64,000 nt of DNA from assembly GCA_022457065.1 (NCBI GenBank), contig JAJGBQ010000003.1, positions 496,001 to 560,000 of the forward strand. The letters run 5' to 3'. The notes beneath the pieces are model-generated. The model was not told where the DNA came from and did not search any database. It saw only the letters and a list, made by a program, of their open reading frames with translations. Both the position numbers and the translations under genes were made by a program. Positions 11,831 to 23,331 of this stretch are shown here, piece by piece; the first letter of the stretch is position 1, and every line of letters begins with the position of its first letter. This stretch comes from Curvularia sp. ZM96. Its lineage: Eukaryota > Ascomycota > Dothideomycetes > Pleosporales > Pleosporaceae.

Positions 11831-14800
11831 ATGACCTGGCAGGACAATGACCTAGTGCAGTCTGTCGCTGCCCACGAGCCAGCAACCACCCTCCCCACCA
11901 CGCCGCCGCGCCGTGATCCCATTGAAGACGCCGACGCGAGCTTCACCCGCAAACGCCCTCGCCTGCACAGTGGGAGGAACAGCCAGTGTGCCATGTCTAC
12001 CGAACCCCGCACCCCTCGCAACGGAGCCCTATCGCCCGCAGACCACCACGTCGAGATGACCATACGCTCTCACCCACCCTCGTCCCCGGTACGCCCTGGA
12101 CATGACGATGACGGCCACGCAAATAGTCTTCCCGAGAGCCCTTCACCCGCCCCTGCACAGTCTCCCATACTCATCGCTAGTTCCGACGACGAGGCCGCCA
12201 GCCCCCCAGTCATGATCATCGACGACCAAGATAACGACGAAGACGACACAATCGGCCCTTTTATACAGATGGACCCTGACGACTATTTCAGCCGCTTTCC
12301 TTATGTCCATGAGACTGGTTACGGAGCCGTGGTCCGCGAACTGGCTCAACATGTCCATGACAGTGCGTCTCCCCCACTGCCTCAGTTTTGGACCGCTCTT
12401 GGTGCTAATGATCCCCAGTTGAGAGCGACATTGATCCCGACTTCTTCCCCAGCCTTGCGCAATGGCTCATCAACCTTCCCGATCCTTCAATCGATATGCA
12501 AGGCTTCTATGTGAGCAAGGCAGCATTCTGGGACGACTTCGCTCTCTTGGTCCACAAAGTGTTATGTCGTAGGGTCTCTTTCGGCCACCAAGACCATGAC
12601 CATCGGATAGGCGAAATGTTTTACGGCTTCTTGAGTGCCTACGTCAGGATATGCTCCTTTCTTCTACTTGTTGATGCTCAACTGCTTTCTCGGCCGCGGT
12701 CTGACGACATTTATCTTTTGCCTCTGATCTCCCAAAAACACCTTCGTCATCTACATACTATTCTTCGTCCCGACAAAGCACCAGCTTATCATATGGTGGG
12801 CAAAGAATATGCCCTGGACATCCGTAAGATGGTTTTGCGACTACAACAGGACTTCCTTGCTGCCGGCGGTGCCCAGAATCTGCTTCGCCTAGCCAACGAT
12901 GCGATTCACCAGGTTCCTGTAAGCGTGCAGAACCATATTGCTGGATTTGCCTCGCCCGTGTTGATCACACTGGGCTCATGGATGTTCCGTAGTGCTATCC
13001 CGAGTAGCGAGCACGACCGGGCTGAGTTCAGTCGCGGTACCCTGCTATTTCTAGAAAAGTACATGGACGATTTGTTCAACCTGGACAGGACCACCGAGGC
13101 CAGCGTTGCGCGAGATCTGGTTCACCATTTTCATGCATTGCTATTCGAACTTTGTCTCTGGGATAAAGACATAGAGGCGGACCTAGTTGACAGGTTTCTA
13201 GACTTCACGAGCCCGGACTCGCCAACAACCTCATCACCCACCGAGGTTACTTCCCATACAGAACAAAATGAGTATCTCAAGGATCCCGATTCGTTCGCCG
13301 CGCTCGTAGCCAACGCATGGAAATTCAAGCTCCTCCGCAAATACCTGATGAAGGGCAGGATGGACTTGCGCGTCATAAGCATTGGCATGATGGATGCCGC
13401 CTTGGTTGAGATATTCAAACAGTACAGTGAACACGACGTCACATCCAAGCATCCAGTGATGCAATACCTAGCCGACTTCTTGCTCGACGGAAAAGTTGTG
13501 GATTACATCATCAGCGTCGACTCACATCCCCAAATACTCCAACGCAGTGGGAACATCATTGGCTTTCTCGTGGTAACCAATCGCTGGTCAGACAACCAAG
13601 CAGATGCCGTCTGGAACACGGTCGCTACGAATCCCGATCCCCGAGTCGTTTCGGCCACCTTGACCATGATAAGAGCCATCGTACACCTAATGAAGCCCAC
13701 TGATCAATTGTACCTTTGCATCAAGCTTCACGAGCTCCCCATCAGTCGTTACACCATGAATATACTACGTTTCTTCCAAGAGCTGAGCGCAAAGGTTTTG
13801 GAAAGGGCAACTCCTGATGACTATGCCACCAGGAATCGAAAGGCGAGGCCATGGAACGTCTGCGTTCGCATCATCTGCGATACCATATCCCAGAATGAGG
13901 CAGACAAGGATCTCCTAGATCTACACAACGAAGCCATAGATCATCTCCGGAGTCTAGCCCTCCATGTTCCCGTTGATGAGCGCCTTACCATCTACCGTGA
14001 GTGTGCGGATCACATCAGCAGTCATTCCGAAAAGGCAAACGGCAGTGTAAAAGTAATCTACACGCTCGCCTCACCACTTCACTCAGGCGACGGCTTCTTC
14101 TTCCAGCAGAACCAAGACGTGACACGCAAGGTTTTAGAGGAGATTCCGTGGTTCATTGACAAGGAAAAGAACAAGGAGCCAAGCGCGCATCATTTGTTGG
14201 CGCTTCGTTATAGACTGGAACTGCTTGCGCTTATGATATGTCGCGCTGGGCCTGCTATCCCTACCGAGCTCTACCAACCCCTTTGGGATCATACCGTCGG
14301 CCCTCACGCAATCTCAAACTTCTCGAGAGATTGGGCATGGACACAGCTGTTCCAAACGATCAAGCTTGTTCCTGGCAATGAGTATTGCAGACAACTCATC
14401 CATTCTTACCTGCCAAATGTTGAGCCAGGCCTCTATACACTTGGCATGTTTGAATTCGTTGCAAACTACAACTTTCCGACTATCCGAGAGATCGTAAAGA
14501 CGGAAGAAGGAGAGAAGACAGTGTTACAAATTCCTGGGGCTGGCCTACTATGGTCTATGATCCTATTCTCCCCAGAGCCATCGGTTGAGGATCGCGCCGC
14601 GCGTCTTTTGGCCAATCGCTACGTCCAGATCAACGAAGCCGAAGGCGTCACACTGGGAGATGTGGAAGCTGCTCACATCGCACTTGTCGAGAAATGCATG
14701 CAGGAGATACGGGATGCATGCAAGGCCGTACGTGGATCGTGCTCGGATGCGATACGAAAGGAGAAGGAAGGGCGTTGTCGCAGAATCATACTGTTCCAGA

Positions 14801-17800
14801 AGCTGCTCATTGAACGACTGCGACAAATACCGGAGTTCAATCGCAGTAAGAGAGCGGATTCCAAGATTGACGAGATGGACATACCATACGGGGATACCAT
14901 TACGATTCGGTTCCAGTGCGCTAATGGCGACCGCCAGGCCGTATCAATGGGCCCAGATCATACCCTAGATGATCTGTACCGAAGGCTGTGTTATGTGTCT
15001 GGCTACACCAAGCTTAACCTTTTTGCAAAGGGCCACAGGGTCGATGTAGCCGCCCAATCCAACGAGAAGCTCCGCGAGATCGACTTTGGGGGCCAGATAT
15101 TGGTGCAGCGAGCACCCGAAGCAAAAGTCACCCGCCCTTTCTCTGGTCCGGCCTCTGGTTCATCAGTTTTTGAGTCAGCTGTGACCAAATATTTCGACGA
15201 GTTGTTTTCATTGATGGACTCTAACGATACCATGAGCCAAATAGTATGTTCTTCTTCGCCCCCGTTATTTCTCTTCTAACTCGTGCAAGCTTTTTGACTA
15301 CCTGAGCTTCTTCCCGGCTCGAAACAATATACCGGACAGCGTTATGGGTGACGCAATCTCTACTGAAGACCTTTTCCCACCAGGAAAGTTTTTTCAGGCA
15401 AGATATGCAGCATTGGCTCTCCAAGCTAAGCTCTGTGAGCAGATTAGGAATGTGGGTAATTATCTGTGTTTTGATGCAGAAGGTTATGCTAACCAGTTGA
15501 AAGTCAAACTTGGATGAGAAGTTCTTGGGCAAGGCGATCCATCACTTGGACGAGGCTCTGCTTAATTCAAGACTGATCGGCGAAACGATTTCCAACTTCC
15601 AGGAACTGCAGCTAGCGGCCGTACTTGTGAATGTACTGTTGGACTTTCTCAGAGGTAGGTTCTCCATCGGCAGTTCAATTCCTGGGGCGGAAATCTTATA
15701 TCAAACAGAACGGCCTTCTCCTGATATCTCGGCTACGTATTTCTCCGATCCAGGTCGGCTCGCAGATCGCCTTGTATCGATTTTGTCAATGGCGCTCGAA
15801 ACCAATGAAGATGCTACCATGGTTCAAGATTGCTATGGTGCCATCATCGAAGCATCGCTTCATTCCCGAGACATGTGGGAGACATTCATTGAACATTCAC
15901 AACTACCGCGCTTGCACAGAATTCTGTTGCTGGAAGATCCCCGACCAGCTCTTCGGGAACATGTTGCGAGGAAAATCGCTTCCGTGTGTGGAGGAGATCT
16001 TCCTTCCACTTGTCCGCTTACTAAAGGCGAGGTCGCTGTCCAATTCTGGACCTCCATATCTGCTGTTCTCCCACATTCCGTTGCTTATGCTGCACAATCC
16101 CAGCAACTTTTCGGGATTGCCGACCATGTGTTCCGCGCTCAGGACGAACACAAGCGTGACGAGAACTTACTTCGGTTATGGTTGGCTCAGTGGAACGAGT
16201 TGCTACTGAATTACGAGCATCAGGAGGTTGTTGGACGCGAAGACACTGACCACGTTGTCTTTGGTCTTACGAAGCTCCTTCTATGCTGCATACTGTCTCT
16301 AAGATCCTTCAAACAACCCGTGCATGCGGGAAACGTCATGGAACAAATTTTCAAGAAGTACATCTTTACGAAAAGGTACGTTGTATGCTCTATACGCCTT
16401 GATCATGGATATTCACTAAGTATAACAGTTCACCAGCTATGGATGCCAGCACTGTGAATGTTCCTATACTGCAGTCGCACACGAGGCGTGAAATGTATGA
16501 CTTGATGCTAGCTCTAGTCGATGACAGCAGTACATACAACGACCTCCTTCGCCTTGTGGGAGAAGTAGAGTTGGAAGAGTGTGATACAGCACTATCGCTA
16601 TTCTCAGTCGATCGGTCCATGGAAATCCGCTCCAGCACTGGTTACGTGGGTCTTCATAACCCCCGTGCACTTTGTTATGCGAACTCGCTCCTCACCCAAC
16701 TCTACATGAATCTGAACTTCCGCAAGTTCATGCTTGGTTTGGAGCTTCAGGAAAGTGGCGGGTCGCAGAAGCTCCTTCTCGAAACGCAAAGGCTCTTCAC
16801 AAACATGCAACACTCTTTCCGGCGATCTGCTGACCCACGGAACTTTACAGCATGTGTCAAGAACTCTGACCTCATGCCAATTGATATTAGCGTTCAAATG
16901 GATGCTGATGAGTTCTACAACTCTCTTTTCGATCAATGGGAACGCCAGCTCATCAAAGAGGAGAACAAACAAGAATTCCGCTCCTTCTATGGAGGACAGA
17001 CCCTCAACCAGATCAAGTCGAAAGAGTGCGAACATGTTTCTGAGCGCTCAGAGCCATTTTTCGCCGTTCAATGTGACGTTGTAGGGAAATCCACACTACA
17101 AGAGAGCCTTCAGGCCTTTGTTAGTGGCGACGTCATGGAAGGGGACAACAAGTACAAGTGTGAATCATGCGACAGATACGTGGATGCTGTGAAAAGGTAA
17201 GTCGTATGTCTAGTCGTCGCTGGGAGTAGCTAATGAATGTAGAACTTGCTTTAAGGAGGTACCAGACAACCTTATCTTCCATCTCAAACGTTTCGAGTTT
17301 GACCTGGCCGACTTCAGCCGAAGAAAAGTTCACGACTACTTTGAGTTTCCGCCATATATCGACATCAACGCTTACCATGTCGATTACCTGAGCAACCCAA
17401 CCAAGACGCACAAGGAGGATATCTTCGACCTTGTGGGCGTACTTGTACATACTGGTACTTGCGAGCATGGCCATTATTACTCTTACATCCGTGAGAGACC
17501 CAGCCCTTCAGGAACCGCAGCTGCAACTTGGGTCGAATTTGATGACAGCAATGTCATGCCTTTTGATCCAGCAGATATTGCATACCGAGCCTTTGGAGGC
17601 ATGACAGATGATACTTACAGCCGCATTCCCAAGCAGTACTCGGCCTACATGTTGTTCTACCAACGCCGGACGGCAATCGAAGAAGACCAGCGGAAATGGG
17701 TCACCTCAACAAATGGACGGACGCTGAAAGCTCCCATGCCACAGGCCCTCAAAGAAGAGGTTGATGTCAACAACGAGCTTGTCATCCGAGAGTACTGCCA

Positions 17801-19561
17801 ATTCGATCCAAATCACACAAAGTTCTTGCGGCAGCTTCATGCTATGTCCCGCACAATCCACCATGGGTCTTGCTCCGAAGATCATGCGCATGTACGTGTT
17901 CATCTCCATGGGCCAAACAAATCATACTAACTTTTTTCTAGGAAAAGCAGTCGCTACAGATTATTCTGGCGCATCTTGGCCATACTGCTTGGCGCCATAC
18001 TCCCTCTGAGCTCTTCATGGAAACCATGCTCCAGCTCCGACGCCCAGTCATGTCCTGCGCAATGTGTTGCAATATCGTGCTCAGATACTTTGCTTCAGAC
18101 AAGGGAGCACTGTTCAACATTCTCGTTCGTTGTCCACACGCCAAAGTGCGCTCACAGACACGCAACTTCTTCATTGAGGCTCTTGGGGTTTTACGCGAGA
18201 AAGAACCGATCCTTTATGGCCTTGAAGGTACTGAAAACGATATGGAATCTGAACCGTCGGCTCTAAGAGATACAGTACTCATGGAAATCGCTATGAGGCT
18301 ACGCCAGGCCGCAGACGATACTCACCTGAGCATCCGAGGCTGGGATGACTTCTATCTCACATTGACTCACATCATACAGATGGGTCATGCCGAGACTACA
18401 GTCTTCCTGAATTTTGGATTCCTCGAATTCTGCCTCAAGCTCCTTTCTATGCATGTGCATAAAAGACTCCAGGATGATCACCCTGAGCTATGGAGGGTTA
18501 TGAGTAAGAGAGTAGGCATCTACAACCGGTTCATTGAGTTTTTCTCAATTTTACTCTCGCGGATAGATACGAATCTCCCTCCGGTTCCTCCAGGACTGAA
18601 CGAAAATCGCGGGGCTAGGGTTGACCGAGAATCCTTCAGGTTCCCACTAACCCAGTGGGAGCGACATATGCTGTTTTACTGGGACCCAGAAATCAAAGCG
18701 ATAGCGGTCCTGGATAAAACTTTGGAAATGTTTGACCCGACCAGAGTGGATGATTTCTGTCCAGGCCTTATTGTGAAGTCGATGCTTGGTTGGGCGGATC
18801 CGCAGGCTCAGTCCAACCTTTTCAAAACGATCTTTGACGGTTTGACCCTCGACCCTCCTTTTTGCGATGCATACGTGCGGGCTGCGCTCTCATTCTGCGA
18901 GGCCTCTCCATCTATAGAGAATGTCACCAGACTCATGACTGCCGTGTCCAAAGCTGTTGCGTCGGCGAATCGACTCGAGGACGAACGACTACTGAGCGGG
19001 ATAGCTGTGCTCGATTTCCTCATCGGTCTTCTCAAAGCTCAAAATGAGGCACTTTTTGAGCAAAAGCATAATCATATTTTCTACTACTGGATAATGGCGA
19101 GAAGCCGCCTGTGGGCGCCTGCCTTACTTCTCAACCCTGTTGAGAGTGTGCGTGACAGTACACAGCTGCTGGTGGGAGAGCTTTACAAAAGTCGCGAAGA
19201 TTGGCCGCTAGATATGGTACTTTACAAGTGGAGATCGCTTCGTGAACTGCTGGGCGACATGATGGAGCGCATTATATACGAGAAGGATGCAGGCATACCG
19301 AGGGTATATCTGACCCCGCTCATCTCCACCTGTCAGTTTCTCGTTCAGCAGATTTTCGACTTGGTTCAAAGCGAAGACCCGGACATGGATGTGTACAGAG
19401 ACGACACAATCGACAGCGCTCGCATTTACACGTGGCAGACGGACATTGAGCCTCGGTTGCACTCCTGGCCACAAGACGACAACATGTCAGCAGGCGATCT
19501 CTATGACCAGTCCGACTTTGGTAGTGAGTCAGATGTAGAGGAGGTAGCTGAAGTAGAGTGA
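11831..19561 (+). CDS. Giant ubiquitin carboxyl-terminal hydrolase (USP9X/Faf-like)
   Basis: Seven exons: 11831-12362, 12419-15243, 15290-15451, 15504-16375, 16429-17196, 17243-17891, 17942-19561; 2475 residues, all junctions GT..AG and in phase. A C19 cysteine protease that removes ubiquitin from proteins. The N-terminus is disordered and acidic, followed by more than 1,300 residues of helical-repeat-like sequence. The catalytic USP domain starts near residue 1535: the Cys box GYVGLHNPRALCYANS has the nucleophile Cys1546, and the His box CEHGHYYSY has His1797, followed by WVEFDD. A zinc-ribbon pair YKCESC lies between them. About 600 further helical residues and an acidic tail (VEEVAEVE) follow. 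Size and layout match USP9X/USP34-type enzymes. Some donors (at 15452) are weak, so small exon shifts are possible. Confidence 0.88.
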
Positions 19562-20760
19562 CGGTTGTTAACCTAGTGTGCTACTCTAGGTGGTTCTTCA
19601 GACACACTCACTTCGACACCCCCTCACCTCTCCAGCCCAGCCTCCAAATCTTCTTAGGAGCACATAGTTCTGGCCTTGTGGGGAAGGACTTTGTCGTTCC
19701 TCGTGTATGTATTTTTTTTTTTACAGCATTGGAGTATAAAAGGCTCATTGAACGGTCTACATTCGAGTTTTTCACGATCTTGTGGCGTATACATGGGTTT
19801 GTTTGTCATGATGATTATGTTTTGTATTGGGTGGCATAGCGTGGGTGCTTGGGCGCAGCCGGATGGGGTGAGGGCTGGGTTGATGCATGGAATGCCTTGG
19901 GATACGACTACCACTCATCATGATTTCTATCATTCTCACCTTAGAGTGCATTGCGTGTACGCAAATATTTTATAGAAGTGTTTTTCTTAGCGATCTTGTC
20001 TTGTGCCATGTGCGACAGACGTTTCCCAAAGAACAATGGTATTTCTCTTATCATAGCTTACCTACGATTTCATCATGCTGAGTCTGGACCTCTGGCAAGA
20101 CGCCTTTCCCACAGCCAATTAAGTCAGAAAATCGACACAGCAAATACTACATGACCGTGACAACTACCGCTACTTTTAAAGGCCATTTTGTAGTTGCTAA
20201 GAATAGTAAATAATATATAACTGTGACAACTGCAATTGCTTTCAAGGTAGAACTGTAAGGACTAAGAAAATAGCAAAAGATAGATAGTCTCACTAGCTGT
20301 GGGAAAGGACGCTAGTAGGATGCTTGTGAGGGGAAGGCGAAGATAAGCATCTTAGCCAAGCTCGGTCAGCATGTTGTGCGTCCCCGCACGCCGCAGGCTA
20401 CGTCATCGCGACGGAACTCGCGGACACGCTTCCCAGTACCTAGTTCCAGCTCCGTCATAACAAGGCTACTCTTTTTTTCTCTTGCATGCAGATTCTTGAC
20501 AAGCTCTCTAGACCTTTGCTAATTGTTTAGTTTCGATTTTCAATTTGCGCTCCGTTGCAGACTAATTGGAAGCTGCATCTGGCTGGATACAACAAACACG
20601 CGACACCAGATAACCAGAAAATCAAAAGGTTGCTAACGCTCGGCCGAGAAACTTTGCGAACTACGTAGGACCCGAAGGAGCCGCGTTGGGAGAAGAAAGA
20701 TTTTATAAGAACCTCTCTTAAACCAGAAAAACGAAAGGCTCTTTGAACACAGCAGATACA
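19562..20760. other. Intergenic region with a degenerate tandem repeat
   Basis: About 1.2 kb between the deubiquitinase stop and the phosphate carrier start. It contains an AT-rich stretch with an imperfect 66-base direct repeat (listed separately) and no supported gene. Confidence 0.5.
20143..20280. repeat. Two imperfect direct repeats with 66-base period
   Basis: The word GTGACAACT occurs at 20157 and again at 20223. The flanks are similar over most of each copy: a CTTT-AA-G block follows each word, then a CTAAGAA-TAG-AAA block. Only two diverged copies are seen. It could be a relic of a mobile element or a decayed minisatellite. Confidence 0.45.
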
Positions 20761-21880
20761 ATGGCGAACAAGCTGGATGCGATGAAGCCTCAGAGGAAGA
20801 TTGAACTCTTCTCAGGGTCCTATTTCGCGGCGTGTACCATGGGTGGAATCATCGCGTGCGGGCCTACGCATACTATGGTTACCCCTCTGGATTTGGTAAG
20901 CAACCATCTTGTCTAAGGCAGAGATGAATGTGTTCGAATTTCCTTGCTAATGGAGCCTCCTTCAGGTGAAATGCCGTCGCCAAGTTGACTCGTCTCTCTA
21001 CAAGTCCAACAGCCAAGCATGGAAAATGATCTACTCCAAAGAAGGTCTTCGCGGTGTATTCTTCGGTTGGACACCGACCTTTATTGGCTATTCGATGCAA
21101 GGTGCCGGCAAGTATGGTTTCTACGAAGTGTTCAAGTACCTGTACGGCGACAAACTTGCGCCTGGCGCGCCTAAGCAAGTCGTCTACCTTGCTGCATCTG
21201 CTTCGGCAGAGTTTCTTGCTGATATCGCACTCTGTCCCATGGAAGCTATCAAAGTGCGCATGCAGACCACCATCCCTCCATTCGCGCATACGTTGAGGGA
21301 AGGTTGGGCAAAGGTCATTAGGGAAGAGGGCGTTGGTGGACTATACAAGGGACTGTACCCCCTGTGGGCACGTCAGATTCCGTACACCATGGTCAAGTTT
21401 GCGACATTCGAGGAGACGGTTACTCAGATCTATCGCTTCTTGGGCAAGCCGAAGGAATCATTTGGCAGTCTCCAACAGACTGGGGTCTCCTTTTTGGGAG
21501 GTTACATTGCTGGTATTGGATGTGCTGTTGTGTCGCACCCTGCAGGTACGTTGTTTTATTCTAAGCAAGAAAGAGTAATGATCGAAAGCCTAACGCGTAC
21601 CAGATGTCATGGTCTCAAAACTGAACAGTGACCGAAAGGCCGGTGAAGGAGCCGGTCAGGCCATTGGCAGGATATACGGCAAGATTGGCTTCACTGGCTT
21701 GTGGAACGGCCTGCCCGTTCGTATCTTTATGATTGGCACCCTGACTGCCTTCCAATGGCTCATCTACGACTCCTTCAAGGTCTACCTCGGCGTACGTATA
21801 CTCAATACTTCTGCGCCTAGATGCACTTGCATAACTTTAGCTAACACGACATGTAGCTGCCCACGACTGGAGGACATTAA
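20761..21880 (+). CDS. Mitochondrial phosphate carrier (Mir1/Pic2 family)
   Basis: Four exons: 20761-20895, 20966-21545, 21604-21791, 21857-21880; 308 residues. An inner-membrane carrier that imports inorganic phosphate for ATP synthesis. It shows the three carrier signatures PxDxxK: PLDLVKCR, PMEAIKVR, and a weaker PADVMVSK. The GSYFAACTMGGIIACG helix and GLYPLWARQIPYTMVKF are characteristic of the phosphate carriers. The last exon is only 24 bases and adds LPTTGGH, the conserved end of fungal phosphate carriers, which supports the model. Which of the two yeast-type paralogues (Mir1 or Pic2) it matches cannot be decided here. Confidence 0.93.
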
Positions 21881-23331
21881 AGAAAATCCTCACTTTGAAG
21901 CATTGTAACCACGACCATCGTATTCGAGCGTTACCGCAGCGGCAACAGCGTTTCTGGAAATAGAGTGAAAGAGAGTTTATTAGTTTAATGCCTCACTATT
22001 CACACCTATTAATGCATATTTTTTTCTCCAGATCAAGAAATCGATTTCCTACTAATAACGTCAATCACTACCTGAGGTCACGGGAAACCATCGCATAAGC
22101 ACAAGCATAAATGACGTTTTTTTTCCCTATTCTTCCCGCAGTCTCGCCGTTGGATCTACAGGAGTCTTTCTTTTTCTTCTTCCGTCCCCGTTTTCTGTTT
22201 CCTTTTCGCCCTTTTATTCCGTCCCCGTATCTACGAAGTAAGCACTGCATATACACCCCTGTCTCCAACCCGCCTTGTTTTCTCACTTTCACCTTCCCAC
22301 TATACCCTTTTCACTCCCCATTGCTCCCGTAAAGTGTAATACTAACCGTCCCGTGCTGCCAAAAACTGATCTGTTGAGAATATATATGACTGCTCAATAC
22401 GGTGTAGATTGGCGATCGTCTTTTTGCACTTTCAACACCACCAACCAACCTTTTTGTCCCTCAATAAAAAGAAGAAAAAAGCAATTAAAAGGCCCGAAGA
22501 GAGACACCTCCACGCGCGGGCGATCTTCCACCGTTTCTTGTTCTCCACTGCAAGTGCCGTGAAATAATCTCCTCTCCGCTCTCCCAACGGCTTTTCGTCG
22601 GGGTGCGTGCGTTGCGTGGCGCACGTTTGCGTGATTCGGGCCTTCGTATCGCAAAACGCGCGCTATTCCTCTTCTTAGTTCTTGATGGCTGTTTTGGGGG
22701 GTTGATGTTGAAAATCGCACTTTAGCGCGCTGCGATACGTACGCGTTCGTGACTTTGCCAAAGAGGGAGAGTGCATTTGAGCTGACGGTTTCGCATCGCT
22801 TATAGGCACGGAAAAGGGAACCGGGGTTATGATATGTATGTACGAGGAAAGGGGCGGCGGTTAGATGTAACGAGGTTGGAATGTAGCGTGACCCAACTTT
22901 TGAATTGAGGTTAGGCGTACAGTATACGATGGATTGGCGATTGTTCACATAGATTTATCGACACCTAAGATGTGCACTTCATTGTGGGAATTGAGATAAG
23001 AAAAGGGTATAGTATTGGGAGAAACCCATGACTGCAACTATGGATATCGAGAGCTATTTCCATCAAATTATATACTCTGGTAACATGTCCTCTGGCCCCT
23101 GGCCTTTCCCCAGCCCCGAGAGTCAACCCCTCAAGCTGTGCTATCTCTCGCTCTGTGTTGAGACGCTTGGACAAGTGGTGAATTCGTGCAATGAACGCTC
23201 ATGTGTGTGTGAAAACTTTTTTATGGGTTTGTTCGGTTGTTTAAAGCTGTGAAGAAGAACAGTTAGCAAATGTGCCTATATGAATGATTTGGAGAACGAA
23301 CAAGACAATGACAACAGCCCGGAATGATCAT
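21881..23331. other. Intergenic region, convergent 3' flanks
   Basis: About 1.45 kb between convergent gene ends. The early part is T/C-rich. A minus-strand open frame of 184 codons at 22394-22948 has no recognisable domain and no coding character I can defend. Confidence 0.5.

Noticed and set aside
22394..22948. A 184-codon minus-strand open frame
   Set aside because: No signal, domain, repeat or sensible composition; lies in the 3' flank of two convergent genes.
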